Shown in pieces: positions 32,701-43,638 of a stretch of 64,000 bases of DNA. How positions within the stretch are numbered: position 1 is the first letter of the stretch; each line of letters begins with the position of its first letter. The notes under the pieces are model-generated. The model was not told the DNA's origin, did not search any database, and was given only the letters and a program-made list of their open reading frames with translations. Source of the stretch: Hermatobates lingyangjiaoensis (taxonomy: Eukaryota; Arthropoda; Insecta; Hemiptera; Hermatobatidae); assembly GCA_026182355.1 (NCBI GenBank), contig JAPFBL010001617.1, positions 2,703,501-2,767,500 on the forward strand, read 5' to 3'. Made by a program: the position numbers and the translations under genes.

Positions 32701-32966
32701 AATTTCTATCTACAGTATCATGAAAAGTTTTCGGTAAACGTGCATTTCTTAATAGACAACATAGCTATCAGAAGGACAAAACAACAGAATCAAGTCTCAC
32801 AATTGTGGTTTACGAAATAAAAATCTGAAGTGATCTACACTCGACTTTACTATGAATCGTTCTGAAGACATCTTTTTCCTCCTCTACAGTAACATCTACA
32901 AGCTTACCTCCAATGCTCTTTTTACGAAGTTTTTTTAATTATTTTTACTTTCAAATTCTATAAAAC
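32640..32966 (-). repeat. Segment with an inverted copy at 44527-44880
   Basis: This stretch (AGTTTTCGGTAAACGTGCAT; GCTATCAGAAGGACAAAACA; CCAATGCTCTTTTTACGAAG) is almost the exact reverse complement of 44527-44880. Both contain a family 3' end, about 140 bases of spacer and a family 5' end, so the pair preserves the junction between two tandem copies. Confidence 0.8.
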
Positions 32967-33475
32967 AAGTACCGGGGGAGTAGTGGATGTCTTATTAGGA
33001 GCCCCGAATGACCAGGTAAGGGATCCCCATTCCGACACTTAAGCGGACCCAGGTGCCTTCCAGCAGTGCACGGGTCGCTTAACACACGAACATCAGGTTG
33101 TTTCAATTTCCAATCTCTACAGGGTAAAACGAGTAAAAGAACTTCATAATAGAGGAAGGGAAAGTAAAGAGGTGGGATAGGATAGAGAAGGGAAAAAGGA
33201 TATGAAAGAATGAAAAAAAAAGTTGTGAGAGAGGAGAATAAGAAAGAAAAAGGCTGCTTTACCTCGTCTGTCTGAGTGAGGCAGTACAAACCACCTCACC
33301 CTGTCCAGGGGCCACCTGAAGGAGATGAGAGTAGCGTAGAGTCCGAGAGGCTATTAGAGACGCATCATGACCCTTGGACCCCCTCAACACACTTAAAATG
33401 GGTACTAAAGCATAATCAACCACACTTTCGCTGCTAGGGAATCCCAAGAGATGTAAATCCTGTAAGTGCGGGCAT
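32967..33475. other. GC-richer unclassified segment
   Basis: This area is clearly less AT-rich than its surroundings, contains a purine-rich stretch (33155-33250) and has minus-strand frames of 112 and 62 codons without known motifs. It may be a dispersed element or a LINE 5' UTR. No function is supported. Confidence 0.3.
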
Positions 33476-34335
33476 TGTTAAACAAATAAAACTGACATTG
33501 AAGACACATCCGTTACATGACTACAGTTGGAACCTCATATTGCTCCTTCCTGGTGTTATATTACACCTTGAAATAATATAAAATTCTTGAAATTAAGATA
33601 AACTGACATTGAAGAACCAAATGTGTAGTATGTATCCAAGCTTCTATAGTCGAAGACCAAACGAGCAGAAGAATGGTACCCGTTTGGTTTAAAGGCTGAT
33701 AAAGTACTATCTTGCGATCAAATGTTGAAAAAACGATATAGTATTTTCCACATCAATTACTATATATTTCTCAAATATCATTGATATCTCAAAAAATTAT
33801 GTGAGTAGCATGGGACTGTGAAATTTTTGAAACCCAACCCCATCTCACTCACAAACTCAACCATTATAAAAAAAAATGCATTGACGGAACCTCAAAGCGG
33901 TTAAATCCCTGAAAACCTAAATTTCTTTTTTACAATAGCATACTACACTGTAAGTACAGTAAAAAATAATAAAGTTAATAATAAAAAACATAATTTTTTT
34001 TACATAGACTGTTATCTGAGATAAGATCAAATACAAATTTATTAGTCTAATAATAATATAAACAGATCCAAATATAAATTTTGTTCTAAGAACAAACATC
34101 TGAATAAAATTGCATATTGCATATAATAAACGAAGTCTCAATTTTGGAACGAAATTTACTTCTGATAAATACTTGATTATACTTTAAAAGATTTTACTAA
34201 ACACATCCAATAAGTAACTATAGCTGGAATTTTAAATTTGTCATTCGCTGTTATATAGCTTCTTACAATAATTTAAAATTTATTACATTAAGACAAAAAA
34301 AATTGAAGTGTGGTAAACTTGATTTTTTAAACTTT
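33476..34335. other. AT-rich non-coding DNA
   Basis: No exon or element is recognised. Confidence 0.45.
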
Positions 34336-34339
34336 ATTA

Positions 34340-36000
34340 TGAATGAGTAAATATACTATTAAACTTCTTGGGTGTATATAATGTCTCATTTAGACATAAT
34401 ATATGTCTATATGGGAGATGCTTTTTAGCATTTCATTCCTGTAGACCGTATAGTTAGTGATTGAACCAGTTATCAATATATATATATATATATATTTGTA
34501 TATAACAAAACTGATTCATATAATATTCTTGGTATTACCACAGAAGTAATAACACTTTTAAAAAGCCAAAAAAAAAAAAAATTGTTTCGAGATACAAAAA
34601 TCTTGTATAGGAGAACATGGCTTTTGTTCCAATAGCCAGTGGATCTCGTACATTTGGAACGTTACATGGAAGGTGGATCTGTTACATTTAATATCATTTA
34701 TCTGACTTCCTTCTACACTGAAGAATTCAGCCAAAGTTTTCTCTTTAAGACTTCAAAATATTCCTATTTTGTTTGAAAAATGTCAGAAGTATAGAAAAAA
34801 AATTCAGTGTCATTGAATTAGCTTAAAATAGTATCCGTTTTGTAATATAGAAAAAAGGAGTCCATTAATCATACTTCAATATTACCCAAGGATAATATAA
34901 TTCATAAACACAAGAAAATCTACAGTCGATATTAAGTTTTGTTCAAGGGTGAACATATAGATTGATTAGAGCTCTTAGTTACAGAAATCCAACATACATA
35001 ATATGAAAAGTATAGAAATTATATGTTCGACCGGTGTAGATTTTTTAAGTGGATAATTTTATTCTTTTTACATCCCATATTAAGTTATTAAATAATTCAA
35101 AGTTATTTCATTAAACCTCTAAACATCAATTTTACTTCAGTGTATTAAGTTAAAAAATTTCTTCAGTCAATGTAAATAAATGTAAACCAATTCGACAAGT
35201 ATAGCAGGTGATCCATTAGTACAGGATGGATATTAAGTTTTTATAGGAATATTGCCCTTTGCGGTAATTGAAATTTCACAACTTTTTGTTTATAAATTGC
35301 TAATTTTTTGTTCACTTTTTAACAAATTTTCATGGTTTTTTTAGTAAGCCGTTTAGTGTCAAAAAATATTTTCTGATAACATAAAATGTACTGTAACGCC
35401 CCTTTGGTAAAAGTAATTTTGATGAAAATTTCATTGTTCTGTAATAAGTTGTTCATGATCAAAAAAACATTTTCTGAAATCAGAAAAAGTACTATAACTT
35501 CCCTTTGGCTAATATAATTTAGAAACAAAATCCCTAACTCATCCGCCACATAATGCTCTATTTCTAAATATAACTTCATTTTGATCCGTGAAACAGCATG
35601 GCTTGTATCATCCTCACAAGCTTTCAGATCGATAGATAAAATAAAATTTTCCCATTATATTGAAAAAGAAATTAGACAATAGAAAACAACAGAAATTGTG
35701 TGTTTAAAGTCTGAGGATTTTTTCAGTTATTACTGTCTTAGCCTCAAATATAATGCGTAAATTTCAAGACTCTAGAATTAGTAGTTCAGGAGAAAAAAAA
35801 TGTTGTCTAAAAAGACATTTTAGCCAAAAAAGTGACTTTCCCATCATGCATAATTGCTACCAGACAACAGGGTTCATCTAAACTATGAGACCCATTTATT
35901 TGTGAAGTATCAATTTGATCTATCAAAGATTCTGGATCGTAGTGTGTATACAAGCGTTTGGATACACACTCACCCTCCACACACGCACACACACACATAC
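34340..36000 (-). mobile_element. TTACTATAAG-family element, nearly full length, diverged
   Basis: The minus-strand copy spans the 3' region (ATGTCTCATTTAGACATAAT; GGAGAACATGGCTTTTGTTC), the middle (GCAGGTGATCCATTAGTACA) and the 5' half up to the CA microsatellite. It stops there at about 36000 against the mariner-linked segment. A (TA)n run at about 34478-34495 lies inside it. Confidence 0.6.
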
Positions 36001-36012
36001 ACTGCACATACG

Positions 36013-36159
36013 CCAAATATATGTCATATCATTCATTAATATTGATATCATCATATTCACAATAATTTTCTGAACATCATTAATGAAATTTATTCTTTTC
36101 AATTTAATCAGAAAAATACAGAAGCTTAAAAGTACAGAACCCATTTTATCTCCTTATTA
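36013..36159 (-). repeat. Mariner-linked flank shared with 19450-19609
   Basis: Inverted copy of the DNA just 3' of mariner copy 1, directly adjoining mariner copy 2. It starts at the edge of the CA microsatellite of the preceding repeat. Confidence 0.8.
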
Positions 36160-37447
36160 CGAGAGAGGTTTGATAAGTCCATGACTTATTGAATAAAACA
36201 AAATTTTTTCCGCAAAGAAACATTTTATTTTTCTATATAGTCACCTTATAGCTCGATAGATTTAGTCCAGCGTTTTTCTAATTTTTTTATTCCCTCCAAA
36301 TAATACGTTTTCTCAAAGCTCTTAAAATACACGTTTCTTTCGGTAATGACTTGTTCATTCGACTCAAATCTCTCACTGCCCCGCCATTTCTTTAGGTTTG
36401 GAAACAGAAAATAGTCGCAGTGGGCTAAATCTGCAGAATATGCTGGATGGGGTAGTAGTTCGTATCCCAATTCGTGGATATTGGCCATCATAACTAGACA
36501 TGTGTGCACACGTGCATTGTCTTGATAGAACAGCACTTTCTTCATTGCCAAATGCGGCCTTTTGCCTCAAATCAACGTCGAATCTGTTCAAAAGCTTTGA
36601 ATAATATTCGCCGGTGATCGTTTTACCTTTCTCGAGGTAATCGATGTGAATGACACCACCTGCATCCCAAAAAACTGTGGTCATGACCTTGTTGGCTGAC
36701 AGACTCTGTTTGGCTTTCTTTGGTCCACGTTCGCCCACAGCAACCCACTGTTTCGATTGTTCCTTGGTCTCTGGCGTATTGCGATGGATTCATGTTTCGT
36801 CCACTGTAACAAAACGGTGCGAAAATTCGTCCAGATTACAGCTGAACATCGCTAAACGCTCTTTTAAAGTGGTCACACGATTGCGCTTATGGTCAAGTGT
36901 AAGCAATCGTGGCACCCATCTCGCGGAGAGTTTTTTCATGTCCAAATATTCGTGTAAAATATGATGTACCCGTTCAGTTGAGATGCCTACAGCATGAGTC
37001 AAATCTCGCACTTTCATTCTCCAATCATCCTATATCATTTCATCGATTTTATCGACGATTTCCGGCGTGATGACTTCTTTTGGTCGACCTGAACGTTCGG
37101 CGTCACTAGTACTGGTAAGGAACTCAGTAAATCACTTCTTAACCATTGAAATTGATGGTGCCGAGTCCTCGTAGTATTTATCAAGTCTTTCCTTAGTGGT
37201 AGTGATGGATTTTACGTTTACGTAAAAAGTAATGCTTAATCAGCACACGAAATTCACTTTTTTCCATTTTCGTCATAATACACGAGGTTGTCTGCTTTGA
37301 ATGACCATCAAACACCGATTGCACATGGTAGATGGATCGTAATGAGATAGTTGTCTACTAATAGATTACAGATGATGGTAGCACTGTTGCATTTGGAGTA
37401 ACTGCGCGGAAAATTCAAAAAGTCACTGACTTATCAATCCGCCCTCG
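36160..37447 (-). mobile_element. mariner transposon (irritans-like), copy 2
   Basis: A 1288-base minus-strand element with TA at both sides and the same terminal repeats as copy 1. It is very similar to copy 1, but lacks the 7-base duplication and the one-base deletion found there. Confidence 0.93.
36246..37270 (-). pseudogene. mariner transposase, inactivated (copy 2)
   Basis: It shares with copy 1 the stop in MVKK-stop-FTEF, the TAG before DDWRMKV and TGA for Trp in VDETW, which here reads HRFVTVDET-stop-IHRNTPET. A separate frameshift near 36553 joins DVDLRQK to NEESAVL in one frame and AMKKVLFYQDNARVHT in the other. The catalytic Asp of YQDN and HCDY are present, 34 residues apart. Dead. 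Confidence 0.92.
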
Positions 37448-37449
37448 TA

Positions 37450-37770
37450 AAATAAAATTTTTACATTTTATTGAAAAAAAAATTAAAGTTTTTAAAGTCT
37501 GAGGATTTTTTCAGTTACTGTCTTAGCCTCAAATATAATGCGGAAATTTCAAGACTCTAGAATTAGAAGTTAGGGGAGAAAAATGTTTGTCTATAAACAC
37601 ATTTTAGCCAGAAAAGTGGTTTTCTCATCAGGCATAATTGCTACCAAAAATAGGTAGTTCTTTTGTAAAGGTTCAATTTGATCTATCAAAGATTCTGGAT
37701 CGTAATGTGTATACAAGCTTTTGAATACACACCCACCCACCACACACACTTACACACGCACACACAGAGT
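37450..37770 (-). mobile_element. TTACTATAAG-family 5' part, repeat of 35630-36000
   Basis: It matches 35630-36000 in the same direction (GTCTGAGGATTTTTTCAGTT; CTCAAATATAATGCG; AAAGATTCTGGATCGTA) and likewise stops in the CA microsatellite. The mariner block therefore sits between two direct copies of about 330 bases. Confidence 0.7.
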
Positions 37771-37796
37771 TCTGGGCGGAACGTGGTAGTGTGAGG

Positions 37797-38887
37797 CAGT
37801 GGCGTACCTAGAACTTTTGCCGCCCGGGGCAATCTCCAGTTTGGCGCCCTTTCTACTATAAGTTAATCAAATAGTGGTTTTCATAAATTAATACACATAA
37901 ATAAATTATTAAGTTATTTAATCAATATTAATTAATACACAGAGTAAATTTTTTAGACATATTTGTATGTACTCGTAAACATATTTATATAATATCTACT
38001 CTTCTAGCTTTCATACTAGTAAAATCGTCTATAATGCTCTCAAAATTTATATTATTTGTAATTTCTTGTTCTATTGACAATATTGCAAGATTTTGTAGTC
38101 TTAATTGACTCATTGTAGAACGAAGATAATTTTTTATCAACTTCAATTTTGAGAAGCTTCTTTCGCAACTAGCGACACTGATTGAAATTGTTAAAAAAAT
38201 TCTTAACAAAATTAAAATGTTGGGAACAGAATTTTCCAACCTATACTGCTGAATAAACTTTAGCAGATCAAGAGGGCCCTTCTCCCCGTTTTTCCAATGT
38301 TTTGCCTCTTCTTTTAGTGTAGGTACAGCCATAAAAACCTGGATCCTTTTTCTTTCAATATGGAACTGTTCTTTATCAATGTCAATCAAGTCATTTATTT
38401 GACATTCAAATTCTTCATTTAGTAGGTTACACGGTATTATACACGAATATTTTCTTACAGGGCCATGCAACTGATCGAAGCGTTCTTTTATTTCCTTTAT
38501 AATTCTGTACATAGATGAAAACATTTCTCTTCGTACTTCTTCTTCTAAGGATAGCCCCACGTCTTGCGAATTATGTCAAGTCGCCATCTTGCACCCTACT
38601 CTGCATTTCTACCTCTTGTTCTTGAATTAGAATTCAAAATTTACACTAAAATGCATTTATATACACCGAAGAATAATATTCGAAATCATATAGCTAATCA
38701 TAATTTATATAAATCAAATATTAAACTTATAATAATCATAATAATCATTTGTTATTCAAGAAAGAAAATAAATATGAAATGAATAAGTTGCTTTTTACAA
38801 CTATAAGTAAATATAAAAAATGCCGCCCCTAGGTAAGTGCCGCCCGGTGCGGACCGCACCCACCGCCCCCCCCTAGGTACGCCACTG
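37797..38887 (-). mobile_element. hAT transposon with perfect target duplication
   Basis: Terminal repeats CAGTGGCGTACCTAG and CTAGGTACGCCACTG bound a 1091-base element. The 8-base duplication GTGTGAGG is intact at 37789-37796 and 38888-38895. Length and content show an internally deleted, non-autonomous copy that keeps only the end of the transposase. Confidence 0.95.
37985..38560 (-). CDS. hAT transposase C-terminal part
   Basis: A 191-codon open frame ends with ISISVASCERSFSKLKLIKN, then YLRSTMSQLRLQNLAILSIE. This is the hAT dimerisation domain of the ZMYM/TTF-type group. The region before it has the charged helical character of the end of the hAT catalytic domain. The zinc finger and most of the RNase-H-like core are missing, so it cannot transpose by itself. 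The frame being intact and the perfect target duplication suggest a fairly recent insertion. Confidence 0.85.
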   Translation of the reverse strand: MGLSLEEEVRREMFSSMYRIIKEIKERFDQLHGPVRKYSCIIPCNLLNEEFECQINDLIDIDKEQFHIERKRIQVFMAVPTLKEEAKHWKNGEKGPLDLLKFIQQYRLENSVPNILILLRIFLTISISVASCERSFSKLKLIKNYLRSTMSQLRLQNLAILSIEQEITNNINFESIIDDFTSMKARRVDII

Positions 38888-39687
38888 GTGTGAGGATCTG
38901 TGTTCTGCTAGCTCGTTTCCTGTCCCATCGCTGGTTATTTAGTGGCAGTGGTCGCCAGAAGTGCCGTAGGTGTGCTGGAAGTCGCTATAAATGTCTCTGT
39001 TCCGAACTAGAGCGACTGGTGGATTTATGAGGGTCATTTAGGGTTTAAGTTGCATTGACCGTTGGGGCTGTTTCAATGTGGATTACTTGCTGTCGGCATC
39101 TTTGTGTCCTGAGCCAGGGAGCTGCTACCTGCTACCTGATAGCCTTTTCAGAAAGCTGTGAAGACCTAGCTGGTGAATTATATATCTTATAAATAACGGC
39201 CGCGCCTGATAGTGGTAATACTCCACAAGGCTTTGGTTATACTAAAAAAATCGCCAAAACAATTTGGTAATCTAAAAAAAGATCTTAAAAATGATATTTA
39301 CACCACAGTGAATATTATTGATAAAATTTATAAATCCTTGAAACAGAATTAGAAGACTATAAAATTAAATTAACAAATGCAGGTAAAGCTGTAAATGTGA
39401 CAAGACAAGACCAATCTTATTCAGATGTCCTAAAAGGCAAAAAGTCAGCTAATACGATTTTTAAAGCGGTATTCAGCCGAAAAGAATTTAAGTAGTCAGG
39501 AAACAAGGAACATTATCAAGGCAAACGTAAACACCTGTTAGTTAAAGATAGGGGTACAGAAATTAAAAGCTACCTCAAAAGATCAGGTCATCGTTGAATC
39601 GGTCTATCAAGGTGACATAAATAAGATTTGTAGTAAGATAAATGAAAAATGTAAGGATGATCTACAGGCCTTAGGTACTGGCCTCGA

Positions 39688-40221
39688 ATGATTGTGTATA
39701 ATATCCCAGATGAGATCAACCTAGATAATTTATGCAGTATTATAAGAGAACGGAATGAGGAACTGTTTACTGGAGAAGTAAATGTAAACTTAAAGGATGT
39801 TTATATAATTGATAGGTCTAAAAATACCCACAACAGAAATAAAGTTCGCCACCTTATATTGGAGGTTCCACCTAATCTCTGTGGTAAGAATAGGGCGAAG
39901 GGATTAAAATTATATTGGAATATTTGTAGGGCTGAAATGTATATTTCTATTCTTCGGTGCTTTAAATGCAATCACTATAATCATACAGCTAAAAGTTGTA
40001 CTGATGTTACAACTTGTTCTTTTTGTTGTCTCGAGCATAATTTAGAGGATTGTCCTCGAATATTAGAACAAGTCAAATGTATAAACTGTACAAATGGAAA
40101 TAAATGTATTAAGAGTACAATAAAATTAAAAACAGATCACCCTGCCTACAGTAGAAAATGCCCTATCTACAAGCATATGATAGAAAGAAAGAATGAAAAC
40201 ATTGACTATGGTGAACAATAA
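39688..40221 (+). CDS. LINE ORF1 fragment with CCHC zinc knuckles
   Basis: An open frame of 177 codons contains MIVYNIPDEINLDNLC at the start. Then come ISILRCFKCNHYNHTAKSC, TCSFCCLEHNLEDC and CINCTNGNKC, ending near HPAYSRKCPIYK. This is the gag-like nucleic-acid-binding ORF1 of R1-type LINEs with three cysteine-rich knuckles in usual spacing. The normal N-terminus is cut off by stops at about 39685, so the frame is a partial protein. Confidence 0.8.
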   Translation: MIVYNIPDEINLDNLCSIIRERNEELFTGEVNVNLKDVYIIDRSKNTHNRNKVRHLILEVPPNLCGKNRAKGLKLYWNICRAEMYISILRCFKCNHYNHTAKSCTDVTTCSFCCLEHNLEDCPRILEQVKCINCTNGNKCIKSTIKLKTDHPAYSRKCPIYKHMIERKNENIDYGEQ

Positions 40222-40224
40222 CAG

Positions 40225-41075
40225 AACTTCAAAAGAGTCAGATAAAATACCATGTCTCCAGATGAATCTACAGAGAAGCAGGGCTGCCACATCTAACCTA
40301 ATCAAGTTTATATCGACAGAAACTATTGAGTTAATATTCGTAGAAGAGCTATATAACCTTAACAATAAAATAGCTGCTATTCCAAAAAATATGACAGTTT
40401 ATAACAAAGGACCTGACCGTCAGAGAGCTTGCATAGTAGCACCATAAAATAAATAAGATGTATCACTGTTTCTGGAAAATCAAATGAAGTCCTGTTTTTG
40501 CAGAAATATCAACTAAAAACGGATTCAAATTTATAGCAGCTTCATTATATTTTGATTGTAATGTAAGCATTAATGAGAATTTGAATTATATAGTTCAAAT
40601 TATTGCATTCGCCGTTCAAAGTCCAATAATAATGGCAGTAGACACAAATCTAGGTCAGCCTTTTGGAATTATGAAGTAAGAAACGACAGAGGAAAAACTC
40701 TTGAAGAATGGATTATAGTTAACTGATTGTTTGTTCTCAATAATAATAATATGTCACAACCAACATTTCAAACCAAAAGAGCAAGTAGCAATATAGATCT
40801 TACAATAGTTAATCACCGAATGATGACTTACATTCAGGAGTGGAACGTTTCCATTAAAGAAAGTGCTTCAGATCATAATTTTATTTCATTCCAGGTGGGC
40901 ACTGGCCAAAAATATGCCACATCTGGTCATTATCTCCTATATAGGTTAGGTTAGGTTACACTGGCCGTCCCGAGAGAGAACACACATAGGCCGCAAGCTG
41001 GCCCCTTGTGATACCACAAAGAGGAATTGGGGCTATTCTCCCCGGTCCCTGGTCCACCAGGAGTTATAACCTATA
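40225..41075 (+). pseudogene. LINE endonuclease domain, broken
   Basis: Pieces in two frames read LQMNLQRSRAATSNLIKF and FVEELYNLNNKIAAIPKN, then PIIMAVDTNLGQPFG and QPTFQTKRASSNIDLTIVNH, then SDHNFISF. These correspond to the start, the usual QEPY position, the D-N loop, the SNIDLT block and the SDH block of the endonuclease. Several stops and frameshifts and a SINE insertion at 40944 make it non-functional. Confidence 0.8.
40944..41069 (-). mobile_element. SINE, 5'-truncated, in LINE
   Basis: The minus strand matches the 3' part of the SINE at 42112-42436 (TTTGTGGTATCACAAGGGGC; GGCCTATGTGTGTTC) and ends in CTAACCTAACC. Target duplication CCTATATA is present at 40936-40943 and 41070-41077, and the LINE frame resumes after it. 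Confidence 0.8.
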
Positions 41076-41560
41076 TAACACCTATAAAGCAAACTGGAAT
41101 GTTTATAGCGAGAATTAAAGAAATAATTTCAAATATTAATGGATAGTGATGAATGCCCTGAATTAAATGTAGATTTTATGTTATCAGAATATATAAAAGG
41201 CTCCAAAAATCTGAATAAATTTAGTGAAGAATTTATATCAATAATAGACCTTGCCTGCGAGTACAGTATCCCAAAAAGAGGACAAAACAAAGATAATTGA
41301 AAATCTGTACCATGGTGGAATAATGAATTAACACTGATCAGAAAAGAAGTAAACAGGACAATAAGAAAATAGCAGAGAACCAACGGTGATTTACCTCTAA
41401 GAGAACACGGCAAAAAAAGAATATTATAATTTGCAAAAGAAGAACAAGATATGATTCTCAGCGCAAAGAAAGAATCATGGGGACAATATTGTAACTGAAC
41501 AAAAAAAACCAACCATGGAATTATGTTTGCAAGCTTGGAGCAGGTAAATTAAAGAGCCCT

Positions 41561-41880
41561 ACAGTGAAATCATGAAAAACTGTGAAATGTTTAGTTATTT
41601 TAAAAAATTCATTGATAAGATATATTTTGAGAAACTTTTATTGTAGTATAAGGATTAATGTAATAACAATTATAGACTATTAAAATTAACATAGATAATT
41701 ATTATAATTAATTTAGACAATAAAAGTGCATATCGATAGTATAATAAATGTAGACGATTATAAATAAACTATTGTATTATCAGGTATAAAGTTAAAAATA
41801 TGTAGTATTAAAATGAAGGTGTACAACTATAACTAAAAATATTATATTTGTCAGCAAGTATGGAGCGTGCTGAATAAACG
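41561..41880. other. AT-rich non-coding DNA
   Basis: Nothing recognisable beyond simple AT-rich sequence. Confidence 0.4.
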
Positions 41881-41884
41881 GTTT

Positions 41885-42098
<214 letters not shown>

Positions 42099-42111
42099 AA
42101 TGTAAAAAAAT

Positions 42112-42436
42112 GGGGGCCAGGCTAGCTCAGTGGTTACGTGCTCGCCTCTGAACTGATAGGACCGGGGTTCGATCCTCACCTGGCCCTCGATTTATTCATG
42201 CGGGAGGTGAATAAATCTGAGCACGTCGTCCCTCGGAGAAGGACGTTAAACCGTCGGTCCCGAGCCTGTACGATGTCAGGTACTCGTTAAAGATCCCTAC
42301 TCTAAATACATTTGAGTTAGGCAAAATTTAGGACTCCCACTGTAGAATCAATCTTCATTGTGTGGTATCACAAAGGGCCAATGCTCGGCCTACGTGTGTT
42401 CCCTTGTGGAACTGCCACTGCAACCTAACCTAACCT
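42112..42436 (+). mobile_element. tRNA-derived SINE with CCTAA-repeat tail
   Basis: A 325-base element starts with a tRNA-like head (GGCCAGGCTAGCTCAGTGG with box A, then GGGGTTCGATCCTCACC with box B). A body containing GGACGTTAAACCGTCGGTCC and CAGGTACTCGTTAAAGATCC follows. The tail is AACCTAACCTAACCTA. Target duplication AATGTAAAAAA is visible at 42099 and 42437. Boxes A and B would form its internal RNA polymerase III promoter. It depends on a partner LINE for movement. Confidence 0.85.
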
Positions 42437-42448
42437 AATGTAAAAAAT

Positions 42449-43470
42449 CTTTAGGGTTAAAAGAATTATTTAACACTTTGTGGATATGAAATGATGCTAT
42501 AATAATAAGTCATGCTAAGTATTGAACTAGCAGGAATACTTAGCTGTATGAATTTAGTAAATTTAAAATAGATAATACCAGACTAACTCAAATAATTATT
42601 AGTGTAAGACGGCTTTGAAGTAATCACAATGATCACCTGGATTGGAAGCTTCCTGTTTTCAAGAAATGGTTTTTACTTTCGTGCACTGATGCGTCAAAAA
42701 TTAACAATGAAACCAGGAAAAATAAGTTAGCACTTACGTGGGTTTCTAGAAACAACGGATTACTGGAGAATGGGGTAGTGAACCGTTTGAAATAGATTGG
42801 GGTAATTGATAAATATATGAAAAAGAAAGAAGATAAAAAAAAGTGCATTCCACCTTCACTTATATTTGTAAGAACTATATCTTTAAAGGAAGTATTTATA
42901 AATATAAATAATAAAGATTTATTGCCTATGTAGACTATCGAGAGGAAATTTGTTTCCTTAACTACTACTTATGCCACATGGAACAAATATCATACGAATA
43001 ATGTAGAATCTGAAAGCTTCATGCTGAAAACTTATTTGATGATTGCAGTCCATCTGTATTTGAGACAATCGCCTTGAGAGGAGGAATATTATAACCAATG
43101 AAGGTTAGAGAGAAGAAGATCTTGCCTCATTGTTCAACGATTTCAAATTTTTTATTGAATATTGTTAACAGGTTCAATTAAACAAACAAAATTATTATGT
43201 TAATTGTCTACAAGATTATTAATATTTACCATAGGGTATGTGATACGTATTATAATTTCATATCATAATCATTGCAGTCACATGAAAATAAAACAAAAAA
43301 TTGATTGTCAACGAGTTTATATTATGTTTAGTAGTGAATGTATGCCTCTCTAGAGTTATCATAAAAATATCCCGCAGAATTTATATAATAAATAAAATAG
43401 GTATTAGTTTTTGAATACTGTTATTTCTTAAAAGCGTTGCGTGTTTCTTTGATTACAGTAAACAAAAGTT
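42449..43470. other. Non-coding DNA
   Basis: No exon with splice sites and no known element is seen. A minus ORF at 42633-42848 is rich in F/L/S and has no homology I recognise. Confidence 0.4.
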
Positions 43471-43474
43471 TTAA

Positions 43475-43504
43475 GCACAAACATTGTGCACACAATGTTT
43501 GTGC
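43475..43504. repeat. Near-perfect 30-base palindrome
   Basis: Arms GCACAAACATTGTG and CACAATGTTTGTGC are complementary over 14 bases around CA. The right arm is the start of the tandem duplication at 43483. Confidence 0.85.
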
Positions 43505-43638
43505 TTTAGTTGTAGAAAAGTTTATTATAAGACTATCTTCAAGTGATTCTTACTGACTTGAATTGTGCACACAATGTTTGTGCTTTAGTTGTAGAAAAGT
43601 TTATTATAAGACTATCTTCAAGTGATTCTTACTGACTG
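43483..43638 (+). repeat. Two-copy tandem duplication, 79-base unit
   Basis: The unit beginning ATTGTGCACACAATGTTTGT occurs at 43483 and 43562 with almost no differences, indicating a recent duplication. Confidence 0.9.

Larger units (their letters stand above)
38896..41560 (+). mobile_element. R1-like LINE, decayed and 3'-truncated
   Basis: A GC-richer untranslated leader (about 38896-39200) is followed by an ORF1 with zinc knuckles, an apurinic-type endonuclease with several frame breaks, and the linker before reverse transcriptase (KSVPWWNNELTLIRKEVNRT). Reverse transcriptase is absent. The hAT element sits in or at its leader and a SINE interrupts the endonuclease. Order and motifs fit the R1/LOA/Jockey side of LINEs. 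Confidence 0.8.

Noticed and set aside
33000..33450. Minus-strand ORFs of 112 and 62 codons as a gene
   Set aside because: There is no motif, the composition is dominated by a purine tract, and no splice context is seen; an unclassified repeat is more likely.
36373..37017. Trp codons read as TGA in the mariner, suggesting code reassignment
   Set aside because: The same element also has TAG, frameshifts and deletions, and the VKOR and MFS frames use normal TGG or need no recoding. The element is simply dead.
42112..42190. Functional tRNA gene
   Set aside because: Boxes A and B are present, but the sequence continues into a SINE body with a tail and target duplication, and the acceptor and anticodon arms do not form a proper tRNA.
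42421..42436. Interstitial telomere from (CCTAA)3
   Set aside because: Three units at the exact end of a SINE, with target duplication after them, are the SINE tail.
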